NCBI GenBank assembly: GCA_028456385.1
Contig: JALNQF010000011.1
Span: 310,001 to 374,000, forward strand
Direction of reading: 5' to 3'
DNA from: Ophiosphaerella korrae
Lineage: Eukaryota > Ascomycota > Dothideomycetes > Pleosporales > Phaeosphaeriaceae
DNA: 64,000 nt
Shown piece after piece: positions 32,014 through 43,100 of this stretch (position 1 is the first letter of the stretch; every line of letters starts with the position of its first letter). The notes beneath the pieces are model-generated. The model was given only the letters and a program-made list of their open reading frames with translations, was not told where the DNA came from and searched no databases. Position numbers and translations under genes: made by a program.

Positions 32014-33098
32014 ATGGCCGTCTCGATACAAGACCGCACCGACGAATTCCGTTCTATCCTAGCCCAGGCCCAGCGACGGCAGGCGCAAGCCAAAACGGGT
32101 GCGCAGCGCCAGTCGCTCCTTTCCGCACAAGAGAAGTCTCAGGCCAATGGCTCAACACAGCGCCAGCGCTCCGAATTTGCGCGCAACGCCTCGGAAGTCG
32201 CGCGCGGTGTTGCGAGCACCATGCAGAAGCTGGAGCGTCTGTCACAATTGGCCAAACGCAAGACCCTGTTCGACGACCGGCCGGTCGAGTTCGATGAACT
32301 CACCTTTGTGATCAAGCAGGACATGACGGCGCTGTCAGGCCAGGTGCAGACACTCCAGGCCATGAACTCGAAGCAGCACCCAAAAGCGAGGCCAGGTGCT
32401 GACCAAGAGGGAGAGCACAACAGCAATGTCGTCCTGCTACTGAAGGACAAGCTGCAAAACGTCGGTACAAACTTTAAGGACGTGTTGGAGGTTCGCACCA
32501 AAAACATGCTGGCATCGCGATCACGAACCGAACAATTCCTGTCCACCGCTGCCTCACAATCGCACAGCAGCCTCGATCCAAGTAGGACCGACTCGCCCCT
32601 ATATCAAACCCCACAGCGAGGTCGCTCACCAGGAAGCTTCAACCGAAACACCAACGCCACCCAACAGGACCTCCTGTCGCTCGAGCCATCCGGTTCGTCG
32701 ACCCTGGCGCGAGGTGGCTCTCAGTCTGACGCACAGCTGATGCTCATGGAAGAGGCCCAGCCCCAAAATGCATATATCCAAGAACGAGGGCGCGCAATCG
32801 AGTCGATCGAGTCCACCATCCAGGAGCTCGGCGGCATCTTCAGCCAGCTAGCGCAGATGGTGTCAGAACAAGGCGAACAAATCCAGCGAATAGATGCCAA
32901 TACCGAGGATATCGTCGACAATGTTGAAGGCGCCCAACGTGAGCTCATGAAATACTGGAGTCGTGTCCAAGGAAACCGATGGCTCGTTGCCAAGATGTTC
33001 GGTGTGTTGATGATATGTATGTACCCCTCTATGCATATTGTATGACTGCAAGCTAACATGATCCAGTTTTTCTTCTTTGGGTATTGATCTCTGGATAG
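32014..33098 (+). CDS. SED5: Golgi t-SNARE syntaxin 5 homologue
   Basis: Sed5 is the Qa-SNARE of the early Golgi, needed for ER-to-Golgi and intra-Golgi fusion. Exons are 32014-33016 and 33067-33098 (50-nt intron), giving 344 residues. The N-terminus carries the Sly1-binding peptide (DRTDEF, residues 7-12). A helical Habc region follows, then a Ser-rich linker. The SNARE helix (about residues 255-315) includes ESIESTIQELGGIFSQLAQM and QIQRIDANTEDIVDNV. The C-terminal membrane anchor (MFGVLMIFFLLWVLISG) is completed only by the short second exon. The frame is open upstream of the chosen ATG, but those codons do not resemble the family. Confidence 0.93.
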
Positions 33099-33298
33099 AC
33101 CACCTGCGCGGCACGCGTGCAGCATTTGCATTTTCCGGCGTTTGGGCAAGACAAGGACGCCTCAAGACAGCTAGCCAACATGGCAGCATTTGCGTACCGT
33201 ACTTTTCCTTTACATTTCCACTGTACTCATATAAGACCAAATTTTATTCGGTCTTCCTTTTTAAAACGTTGTAATAGACCATGTCTTGTATCATCAAT

Positions 33299-33635
33299 CT
33301 TTTCCAGGCCATGATCGATCAAGAGTGGCGGTAAGCGCAGATGGGTGAAGCCAATCGATGGTCCTTTTTTCAAGCCATGATCAACCAAGAGGGGCATCAG
33401 CGCAGATAGACGAACCTCGCCCGATGGATCTTTTTCCAAGTCATAATCGATCAAATATGGTGTAAGCGCAGATGGGCGAAGCCCGTCGATAGATCTTTTC
33501 CCAAGCCATGATCAATCAAGAGGGGCACAAGCGCAGATGGGCGAACCTCGCCGGGTGGATCTTTTTCCAAGCCATAATCGATCAAGAGGGGCATAGGCGT
33601 AGATTGGCGAACCTCGCCGATGGATCTGAGCACAT
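33299..33635. repeat. about 66-bp minisatellite, 5 copies
   Basis: Five head-to-tail units of 65-69 bp lie about 200 bp downstream of SED5. Each begins with a version of CCATGATCGATCAAGAGG, continues with AAGCGCAGATGGGCGAA and ends with GATCTTTTTCCAAG. Units differ at a few positions, so the array is not recent. Most units are 66 bp, a multiple of three, and the minus strand reads as open 22-residue repeats (PLLIDHGLEKD...), but a 65-bp unit shifts the frame. I see no start or wider gene, so I treat it as non-coding. Confidence 0.85.
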
Positions 33636-33746
33636 TCAAGCCTTTTGCTTGGCTGCATATGTAAGACTTGCATGGGGAATCTGTCACTAAGGTCTGTCAG
33701 TGTGTTACGCAGCGGCCTACGGCAGAAAGGCTAGCCCTACAATCTA

Positions 33747-33795
33747 CTATGGTACAGGGCATAGGTAGTGTAGGTGGGTCCCGGGCGGCAGGGGT
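33747..33795. repeat. left terminal inverted repeat (49 bp)
   Basis: Identical, in reverse complement, to 34995-35043. Begins CTATGGTACAGGG, preceded by the target TA. Confidence 0.95.
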
Positions 33796-33900
33796 TAAGC
33801 GATACCTCTCTACCCGACTGTTTCACATCAAATCCTCTGTATTTTTGTATTGAAATCTGTGATTTTCAGTTGCCTGCATGTCTACATCCTCTCCTCAGTC

Positions 33901-34947
33901 ATGATGCCTCCATCAACGCCGCGTCACCGGTATCTTTCTCGCGATGAACGACTTCAAATTCAGACACTCCATTCAGCCGGCCATACCCAGCAGTAGATAG
34001 CGGCCCATCTTAAGGTGACAGAGAGACAGGTCGGCTACGCTGTCCACGCTAAATGCGTCACGCCCAAGAAGCGAACCGGTCCTAAGCCATCTCTCAGTGA
34101 CACTGAAGTCGATGAGCTTATCGCTTTTATCTGTCACTCACGAGAAGCACGCTAGATGTCCTACAAGCGTCTTGCAGAGGGTCCCTTTACTCATTGGAAT
34201 GTCAAGGAATACGTTATCTGTCATGCTTTACGTCGCAGAGGGTATGTACGGCGTATTGCCCGTGCAAAGCCACCTCTCTCTGAAGCTAATAAACAGATAC
34301 GACTACAATGGGCACAAGACCACGTCAGATGGGAGCCATATCAGTAGTAGACAATCTTGTAGTCAGATAAGACGTGGGTTACAGGAGGAAGGCATAAGAG
34401 GACGTGGGTAACAAGGAGACCTAGCGAGGAGCTTGACGATACATGCATAGTCGAGAAGCTTCGTAAGAAGCGAGGATAGATGTTCTAGGGCTGCTTCTCT
34501 GGTATAACAAAGGGACCGTCTCTCTTCTAGGAGAAGGAGTGGAAAAGTATTAACAAGGAGAGCTACTGCGAGAGGACAGTCCCTCTTGTCTATAGCTGGC
34601 TACGTCTAAATCCTCACTTAAGATTTATGCAGGATAGTGCACCAAGTCACTCTGCGTCATTTACTCGGGAGGAGCTCCATGAGCGTGGTATCTACCCTAT
34701 CTTCTAGCCAGCCTACTCTCCAGACATAAACCCAATTGAAGCAGTCTGGAACAAGATGAAGGATTATATAGAAACTCACTACCCAGATCTACCTGGAGGC
34801 AGGCAGCGTACATATGACCAGCTACGTGAGATAGTCCAGGAAGCCTGGGATAGTATTACACCAGAGCTGTTGAGACAGCTCATTGACAGCATGCCAGCAC
34901 GATGCCAGGCAGTGATTGACGCTGGAGGTGGCCACACGCCTTACTGA
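33901..34947 (+). pseudogene. Tc1/mariner transposase with nine in-frame TAG codons
   Basis: The frame from the ATG at 33901 to a TGA at 34945-34947 has no insertion or deletion. It carries nine stops, all TAG: 33994, 34153, 34345, 34348, 34360 and four more up to about 34705. A helix-turn-helix region is visible at the start (SRDERLQIQTLHSAGHTQQ). The DDE catalytic residues are kept: Asp in SDKTW, Asp in FMQDSAPSH and Glu in SPDINPIEAVW. Where family members have Trp or Gln (for example before SDKTW, and in MFWGCF and IFWPAY) this copy has TAG. TGG-to-TAG and CAG-to-TAG are both CpA-to-TpA changes, one on each strand, which is the RIP pattern. Confidence 0.9.
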
Positions 34948-34994
34948 AATTGTATGTAAAATAAAACTGAATTAAGCTTACGCCACTGCTGCGC

Positions 34995-35043
34995 ACCCCT
35001 GCCGCCCGGGACCCACCTACACTACCTATGCCCTGTACCATAG
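34995..35043. repeat. right terminal inverted repeat (49 bp)
   Basis: Perfect inverted copy of 33747-33795, followed by the TA target duplicate at 35044-35045. Confidence 0.95.
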
Positions 35044-35045
35044 TA

Positions 35046-36303
35046 TGTGTTCACAATGCAAAAATAAAAACTAGTGTGCATGCGTGTGGCGAGATAATAT
35101 ATCCTATAGACACGTCTACAGAGGGAGACCTCACCCCAATAAAGCACTGCCTTCAAGATCCAAGGCATAGAGGCTTGCATTTATGCCTCGCATCGAGTCA
35201 ACTGCTGCCGGCTGGCATTTTACGCCACAAGTAATCATGCACCATCGGCAGGAGCCCATGCCTTCCACAAAATGGAGACCTAAACAAAAGTGTTAGTAGG
35301 GCGGGGATCACATACATGTAACTCATGCATTCAATGATGCAAGAGCATAGCGCCAACACGGAGAAATTATTGAGCCTCTAATAGAATACGACCTCAGATC
35401 TGAGTGAAGATAGTGCATCCGGTGAATTGATCAACGCCGCCGCTTTACCGCAAGCTATCCATCGACCCGTACTGTAGCTCTACACGAGAGGGCTTGTGTT
35501 TCAAAATCGGTCATTTGACATTTGATCCTCACTAATGAGAAAACCAAAGATAACGGCAGGATCGAAAAGAGAAAACGAGATTTGATTATGGTGGTCGAAA
35601 AGCAAACTTCATAGGGTTGGTACGGATCGGCACGGCATGCCAGAAGGGCACCAAAATCCATCTCCAGCCGCAAACTCCTGCTCTCCTCGGGAGCGATGAG
35701 GTATTAAACGGAACGACGAGAAGCCGACTTGACAAGACCAATCATCACGATAGTTTGGCCTTCACGGACAGTGTAATAAGGGGGAGGCAACAGGCGAGAG
35801 GTAACAGGCGAGAGGTAACAGGCGGGAGGCGATCTCAGCGGGCACCTGCATGGTGAACGCGCGGTGTGATGAGTTCGGCAAAGGCAGTGGAACGGTCAAG
35901 TCCGGGATAGTATCCAGAGGCGGAGCACGGATCATGGCGGCATGTGTGGAGAAAAATGCGCTGTTTCGATTTGAGGTCAGCAGAAACGGGCGCAAATGGC
36001 GGATGTAAAAGTGCATGGACCGTGTATGCGGTTGCGGTCATCCCACCCCCACTAGCGCTCGTTACTTTTGATCGGCAACAATCCTTCCTGCATCTTGAAC
36101 CCATGCCTTCACCGCGATTTGCGCGCCTAATTCGCATTCGTACTGCTTTGTTTTTTCTTCATGCTGCATCGCAACTATCTATATATATTTTCGTCCATAT
36201 AGCTATTTTGACACGAACTAAGGCCTGGATACATTCCTATCAAGGGACAGGAGTATAGTTTTGACATCACTACACGAGGCTAACGCATGTGCGCTCCGGC
36301 GCA
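35046..36303. other. intergenic with a short tandem repeat
   Basis: No gene recognised. At about 35786-35830 there are three tandem copies of a 13-14-bp unit (AGGCGAGAGGTAAC type). The right part is the promoter of the gene at 36304. Confidence 0.45.
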
Positions 36304-37977
36304 ATGCCTAAACCTGCACGGAGCAACCAGGCAGCCGTAAGTACCGCGCCCATTTTTGACGACACAGTGTACTACTCAGAGGCACTAAATCTGCCTGCAA
36401 ATCGCACCGAAGACGATGTGGAAGCCGACTTAGCCCTGGCAGCCCGAGAATGCGGTATCGAGGACCCTTATCAATTTCTGTGTCCACCAACAGACATATC
36501 CACGAGAGTCTTGTCCACTGTGACTCTGGATAGCGATGTAGCCAGCTCTTCTATATCCACCCATACGCAAGAAACGCAGTCGACAAACTTGACCTCGGCA
36601 AATTCGCGCACATCGAAAGATCACATCTCTAATAATGAACGGTTCCTTTCCCAGAGATGTCCACCAAACCCCGCCCGAGCCTCGCCCACAGCCGAGCTTC
36701 ACGACCAGTTCATGACTGTCTACCCATTTGCATTTTCCAGTTCGTCCTCGTCGTCAAGCACAGCGCCACGGAAAAGGCGGACGACCGGCTTGTTTAGCAT
36801 GTTCAGGAAAGACTCAAGGTAACTTGATCACAAGCCTTCTATAGCACACCATACTCATCCACCATGCAGCTCTTCCATACCTCAGGCACATCGAAACTCC
36901 CAGGACAAATCTCAAGGTTCCAGGCTAGATTGTGGCCATTCCGTGTCACCACTAGCGATTGGTGGTGTGCGATTACCCGAGCCTGAGTTAATAAGACGCA
37001 CTGACAGCTCCGAGAGAGAGACGTCTGTGGTCGATATATCATGCTTGTCAGGTGATATTTCGCAGTCGGGAACATCAACAAACCTACCTCTTGGTCCAAA
37101 CCGACGGAGACATGAAGCAATTAGTATTGATTCAGCCCTTGCCAATGAGGCTTTTACGAACTTCCGGTCCGAAGAGAGGGAGCAGTTCGAGCGAGCATCA
37201 ATGTTCGAGTGTAATCAGCGGAAAGCGCTTTTAGCACACCACACGTGCGCACTTGAGCGGCTTGCCACGCAACACGAAGCCAGTAAATGGAAAATGATGG
37301 AAGAAGTAAGTCATCCCCGCGACTTTTCCTTTTGTATAAATTGACACACTCCACAGCACATCCACGAAATCGAGGATCTAGAAGACATGCATGTTGCTGC
37401 TGAACACGATCTGCGAAAAACACATAGTGTCGAAACGCAGAATGTCGCTACAGCGCTAAAGTACATGGACGCCTACTGCTTGAGCAGCAGCCACACGCAA
37501 CCCGATCATTCCCACGTTGTCACCGAAGAGGACTTTAAAAAGTTAGACCGCCAACGCTTCATTCAAAAGGGTCTCCCTCGAAAGCACGAAAACGCCATTA
37601 ATGTCCTCCGCGCTCGCCAAGAATGTGCCATCGTACACAAGCTCGAAGAACAACAATCAGAACTCCGCCTCTCAGCCGCCACTTACACCACAGTGTGCAC
37701 AACCTTATCTTCCGAACACATATCAGAAATGCAAAAACTTGAAATAACAATGGAGGCGCGGCGCAAAAGACTCTTGCGGCGCTGGGACCTGAAGTTCGAA
37801 ATATGGCGAAGGAATTGGGAAGACCAACACGGCATCAAAATCGACATACCTCTCGAACACGAGAAATGGCCAGGCATAACGCCATCTATGATGGCAGAAC
37901 CCATACCCGCCACCAGTACACTAGCACCATATGCCAACAGAAAAGAATATCACGCACGCAGACGTTCACAAAAATGA
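36304..37977 (+). CDS. coiled-coil protein of unknown function
   Basis: Three exons, 36304-36818, 36870-37305 and 37357-37977, joined by introns of 51 nt each with canonical sites, give 523 residues. I do not recognise a named family. The first 170 residues are Ser/Thr-rich and disordered, ending in a basic stretch (PRKRRTTGLFSMFRKDS). The second half is a long charged helical region. It includes FRSEEREQFERASMFECNQ, HIHEIEDLEDMHVAAEHDLR, DFKKLDRQRFIQKGLPRKHE and INVLRARQECAIVHKLEEQQ, suggesting coiled coils. The C-terminal region is Trp-rich (WDLKFEIWRRNWEDQ). I have the impression the helical half is widespread in filamentous ascomycetes, but cannot check this here. Confidence 0.75.
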
Positions 37978-38320
37978 TACCGGATTGTGGGTTAGCGCGA
38001 CGTTTGCGAGGATGTTGATTTGGTGCACATTTATGACTGCAGATTTGTTTTTGGCGGCTTGTTATATACCCCTGTTTCTTTCGCGCTTGCCATATTTTCG
38101 GAGCGCGGATAATGGGGATTGGAGGAAAGAGGGACACATATTATTAGTGATATCGAGATGCAACAAAATCTGGTTCAAGCAGTGCGCGTGAGAGCTTTTT
38201 ATGTAAAGTGTGTGGATTCAAAGGATATTTGGGTATCTCTGCTAACCTACAGTATGTCATTTCTCGTAGCCAGTGGTGTTCCAGGCTTTTTAGCTATGTG
38301 TTCTCCGCCTGGCGTCCGCG
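37978..38320. other. convergent 3' flanks
   Basis: Between the stops of the coiled-coil gene and the TFIIIA gene. Nothing recognised. Confidence 0.4.
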
Positions 38321-40015
38321 CTATTCGCCCATGTTGTATTGCTCGACTGGCACGAGCATGTCCCACTGCAATGCCTCCTGCACATCTGTCGCAGGTGCCA
38401 AATTGCCCAAACCCATGGCGAGATCCATCTCTGCTTCGTCATACATGGTGTCGAGACCAAGTTGTTGCCCAAAGAACTCCATCCGCGGGCCAACGCCAGA
38501 TTTCATGTGTGCGTCTTGAGGGAGGGCAGGTTGTTCGGCGAAATACGGCGCAGGAGTCTGTGGCATACTAGATATCACTGAATCAAATACGCTCATGGGA
38601 TCGTCGAGACCGCCGATCCAGAACTCGCCGCCAGTAAGGGCGTCGCGCTCGCGAATCATGTCTTCGATTTCGTCGTCGGGGATGTTGTGTGTGGCGCGCA
38701 GGTGGCGACGTAAATCGCGGTCCATGTAGAAGCGGTACACGCACGCGTGTACCAGGCACGCGACCTCGCGGTTCTTTTCGTAACCAATACCCGTGAGCAT
38801 GCTGAGCGTCGTAGGCGTAGGATTTTTCCTATTTTTACTAGCGTTGCGGGTTTCTTTACGATTTCCGAGGCCGAGATGATGGGTTCGGACGTGTTGCTCG
38901 AGGGAAGACTTGGCTTTGAATGCCAGTGCGCAAGCGTTTCCTCCATCCCAAGCCTTGAGGTCTTCGTGTTTGGACTTTGTGAACGCGTCTGGAACACAGA
39001 TATACTTGGAATATTTTTCATGGACCGCTTGAATATGGACTATCAGATTGTGCTTTCGCTTGAAGACGGCTTCGCAACCTGAGCTTAGGCACGGATACCG
39101 AGGCTGTTGCGGAGGATCGCTGTGGATAGCATCGAAGTGAGATTTGAGGTTAAAGTCGCTTTTAAACCTTTGGCCGCATACTGAACATTCCGGTGGGTGA
39201 CAGGTCTTGGTGTGCTCCACAAGTTCCGCATGACTTGCGAAAGCCAGCGGCAGTGGAGGCACTTCGACTGTGTCGCCTGTCTCTGAATCGATCATTTCCG
39301 TTGCATCACCTGCCTCAGAACAAATCATACAGTATACTCCAGCATTGTTACCAACAACGTGCGCCTTGTAGATGTGGCGTTGCAGCGAGCCTTCAGTCTG
39401 ATATCCATTCGAGCATCTCTCGCCGGTGATTTCGTCAACATGAGTACACGGGTATGGCTTTACTTGCAGATGCTGCCACTTGATGTGCGCTTCCAATGAC
39501 TTCTCTTTCCTAAATACTTCGTTGCACGGCGGGTATCCGAGGCAGTAGAACTTGGACTCGTGGACCTCCCTGTGTCTCTGCAGCCGGGCATTGGTGGTGA
39601 AGCCCTTTCCACAACCCTGCCAATCGCATGTAAAGGCTCGTTCGGCGGTGGGGTCGCTATGCGCGTTTTTCAGATGTCGTTGGAGGTGGTCTTTGCGAGG
39701 AAATGTCTTGTCACAGCCAGGTTCAGAGCAAGTAAAGGGCCGCTCGTTGTTGTGGCTGCGCAAGTGGGCTTTGAGGCGACATGGTCGATTAAAGCGCTGA
39801 GCACAGCCTTGGATGGTGCAGATGTAGTTCCACTGTCGGCGTGCCTCACTGTCTGCTCTTGGAGTACCATTGTCTGTATAATTGACCTGGTAGTCTTCTT
39901 CGATGGAATCGTCCGATTGCCAGTCGGGGTGTGGCTCTGGCTCCGGCTCTGGTCGAGACTTCTTCGGTGGCGCAGCACCCGTACTGCCAGACGCGCTTTT
40001 GCGCTTTCCGGCCAT
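38321..40015 (-). CDS. transcription factor IIIA (C2H2 zinc fingers)
   Basis: TFIIIA binds the internal control region of 5S rRNA genes and starts assembly of the RNA polymerase III complex; it can also bind 5S RNA. The first ATG is at 40015, giving 564 residues in a single exon. After a basic, acidic-flanked N-terminus there are about nine C2H2 fingers at roughly residues 65-420. Examples are CTIQGCAQRFNRPCRLKAH, CSEPGCDKTFPRKDHLQRH and CDWQGCGKGFTTNARLQRH. A long insertion separates the middle fingers, and one finger near residue 340 is irregular, as in other fungal TFIIIA (yeast Pzf1). The C-terminus is acidic and Met-rich. Divergent from RPB6. Confidence 0.85.
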   Translation of the reverse strand: MAGKRKSASGSTGAAPPKKSRPEPEPEPHPDWQSDDSIEEDYQVNYTDNGTPRADSEARRQWNYICTIQGCAQRFNRPCRLKAHLRSHNNERPFTCSEPGCDKTFPRKDHLQRHLKNAHSDPTAERAFTCDWQGCGKGFTTNARLQRHREVHESKFYCLGYPPCNEVFRKEKSLEAHIKWQHLQVKPYPCTHVDEITGERCSNGYQTEGSLQRHIYKAHVVGNNAGVYCMICSEAGDATEMIDSETGDTVEVPPLPLAFASHAELVEHTKTCHPPECSVCGQRFKSDFNLKSHFDAIHSDPPQQPRYPCLSSGCEAVFKRKHNLIVHIQAVHEKYSKYICVPDAFTKSKHEDLKAWDGGNACALAFKAKSSLEQHVRTHHLGLGNRKETRNASKNRKNPTPTTLSMLTGIGYEKNREVACLVHACVYRFYMDRDLRRHLRATHNIPDDEIEDMIRERDALTGGEFWIGGLDDPMSVFDSVISSMPQTPAPYFAEQPALPQDAHMKSGVGPRMEFFGQQLGLDTMYDEAEMDLAMGLGNLAPATDVQEALQWDMLVPVEQYNMGE

Positions 40016-40317
40016 TTCAATGTCTGCAAGTTTGCAAATTGACAAGAGATGCGGGAGTGTGCGGAGCTGCTCGCACACATATCAGACCCACTGTAATTTT
40101 CAACGCCAAGAGTTCATGACGCTAAGATCAAAGCAACTTGGCCTATTTCCAAACCCCCGTGTGTTGGTGGCTGAATGAAGCTTTGGCCTTTTTTCCATGG
40201 CAGCCTTTCTTTGATGGGATTCATGTTCATAACCACGGCGCCATCCACTCATCGCATATCTCCCACAACCCCTCACTTTCACAATTCAATACAAAGCGCT
40301 CTGATTTCCATAAAAAA
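40016..40317. promoter_or_regulatory. shared promoter between TFIIIA and RPB6
   Basis: 302 bp between the two divergent start codons. No clear TATA box near RPB6; both genes are housekeeping genes of the transcription machinery. Confidence 0.5.
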
Positions 40318-40938
<621 letters not shown>

Positions 40939-41292
40939 ATGGGAAATAGCTTGGCTGCATTGGACTTGGAGTTTATCTGGTGGTAAATTGGGGCATCTTC
41001 GGCGAAGGGAGTCTGGGTCGCTGCGAGTTCGTACGAATATTCCCCGAATTCTAACCGAAATTTTACTTTCTCCCCAGTCTTACCGTCCCATGCGGATCCG
41101 ATGTCTACATTTAGTGAAATGTCAGGGGAAGGTGGGGTAGCTTCAAGCATGAGCTATCAACAATGCCCCCGCACTAACTGCGCAACAACGTCACCCATGA
41201 GACAAGTAACAAAACTTCTCAGATCCCCCTCAAGTCGACGAAAACTGTTTTCTGTGTCAACACGATTCTTCTAGCACATTACAACACCCATC
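40939..41292. other. intergenic
   Basis: RPB6 3' flank and promoter of the S-formylglutathione hydrolase gene. No ORF of note. Confidence 0.4.
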
Positions 41293-42308
41293 ATGTCGTT
41301 CGAAACCACCGGTACCATCGCCTCCTTTGGGGGCAAGCTCCTCAAACTCAAGCACAAGTCGTCAAGCACCAATACTGACATGGAACTCAATCTGTACCTA
41401 CCTCCTCAAGCATCCCAATCCGGAGCAAAGATTCCAGTTCTCATATATCTGTCCGGTCTCACATGTACTGGAAACAATTGTTCGGAGAAGGGCTTCTTTC
41501 AACACGGTGCAGCCAAACATGGCATTGCAGTCGTGTACCCGGATACTTCTCCAAGTACGCCTCATGCTTTTATCTTGGTGAACTTGGCTAACAGTATTTG
41601 AAGGAGGACTCCAAATCGAAGGCGAAGACGAGGCATATGACTTTGGATCTGGTGCAGGCTTCTACGTTGACGCCACCAAAGAGCCTTGGACAAAGGGTTA
41701 CAACATGTACTCGTACATCACTAAGGAACTCCCCGAAGCATTGTTCTCATCGTTCAAGGAGCTCGATTCAGACAAAGTCAGCATCACGGGACACAGCATG
41801 GGCGGACATGGAGCACTGACACTGGTATACGCCTTAATGGCCACAAGACAGATGCATTCACTTACTTATGCCTTAGTTTCTCAAAAACCCTGGCAAATAC
41901 AAGTCGGTCTCCGCTTTCGCACCAATAGCCAATCCAATCAACGCTCCGTGGGGGCAGAAAGCATTCAAGGGATACTTTGGCGAGGACCAACAACAAAAGT
42001 GGAAAGAACATGATGCCACTGAGCTTGTGAAGCAATGGAAAGGCCCGCTTGAGATGCTCATTGACGTAGTGAGTGTTGTAGACATCTCCTACGAATGAAC
42101 ATGTGCTAACAAATTCTAGGGCACTGGCGATAGCTTCTATAAGCAAAAGCAGCTTCTACCAGAAAACTTTATCGAGGCGGCCAAGTCGGCAGGTAATGAC
42201 CAGGGTATTAACCTCCGTATGCAGCCCGATTACGACCACAGCTACTACTTCATGGCGACTTTTGCCGATGACCACGTCGCATGGGCAGCAAAGCACTTGG
42301 GTGTATAG
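41293..42308 (+). CDS. S-formylglutathione hydrolase (esterase D family)
   Basis: The enzyme hydrolyses S-formylglutathione to glutathione and formate, the last step of glutathione-dependent formaldehyde detoxification, in the cytosol. Four exons, 41293-41554, 41604-41824, 41877-42068 and 42120-42308, give 287 residues, the family's normal length. The alpha/beta-hydrolase features are all present. They are [20 protein letters not shown], the nucleophile elbow [10 protein letters not shown], the Asp block DVGTGDSFY formed across intron 3, and the His block [12 protein letters not shown]. The block [19 protein letters not shown] is typical of esterase D. Introns are 49-52 nt. Confidence 0.94.
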
Positions 42309-43100
42309 TAAGTCAACGGAGATGTCAGAGCAAAAACATTCGGGCTCATTACTACAGAAGCGGTTCGGAAGCCAGACATAAGCTATAGCGTGTGCAAGTT
42401 CATATAATGCATATTAGTCACTCTTCAAACTCTTCGAGCTCTTTGATTTATGTTAGATTTCAAATAGATTAATTGCCCTCACTATGGATATTAACGCTCT
42501 AACCACCGTACTTCTTAATCTTGCTCAATCTGGTGTGTAGGATGATGGCTACAACTCTTTGCCTAGATGCTTTATTTTGAAATAATATCACAATTCTACG
42601 CTTTGTGAAGTATCCTCCCTGGTTGCCTAAACCTTAAGTTTTATTTACAAACGGAAGTGTAATAATATGACAGCCTTGCTGCAAACGGCACGTGTCACGC
42701 AGGATGAAATTGAACGATGCGGGACAGCCCACTACCGATTCGCTTCTTGGCGAGTTGCACACTTCCTCCGCCACCTGCATGTGTTGTTTTGACTCGCCAA
42801 TCCAACAAAGAAGCGAGTCACTCGGAAATCTTTTGCACCGACAAAAGTGGCACTGCGCTGCCTGCCTTCGGCTCAGAATCATCTTGATTCCAACGCTAGC
42901 CTCTGCACCCTCGTGCCCCGCGTTACTACTTCACCGCCCATAACGCTCCCATGATGCAGTCGCTCTGCCCAATGACCCGATAGCATAATCACTCAAATCT
43001 TCCTCTCCCTTCATTTTCTCACATTTTTGCTTTGTGGGCGACTGCCCTCGACACCTATCAAAGCAGAAATAAATATATCCCGCACTAAGTTGGTGGAGAA
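42309..43100. other. intergenic
   Basis: About 790 bp holding the hydrolase 3' flank and the LOS1 promoter. A minus-strand open frame at 42634-42882 has no recognisable content. Confidence 0.4.

Larger units (their letters stand above)
33747..35043 (+). mobile_element. complete Tc1/mariner DNA transposon, 1297 bp
   Basis: The element is bounded by perfect 49-bp terminal inverted repeats (33747-33795 and 34995-35043) and flanked by the TA target duplication typical of Tc1/mariner (33745-33746 and 35044-35045). Between them lies one full-length transposase frame of 348 codons interrupted by nine TAG codons. The ends are intact, so it might still be mobilised by a transposase supplied elsewhere, but it cannot make its own unless the TAGs are read through. 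Confidence 0.95.
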
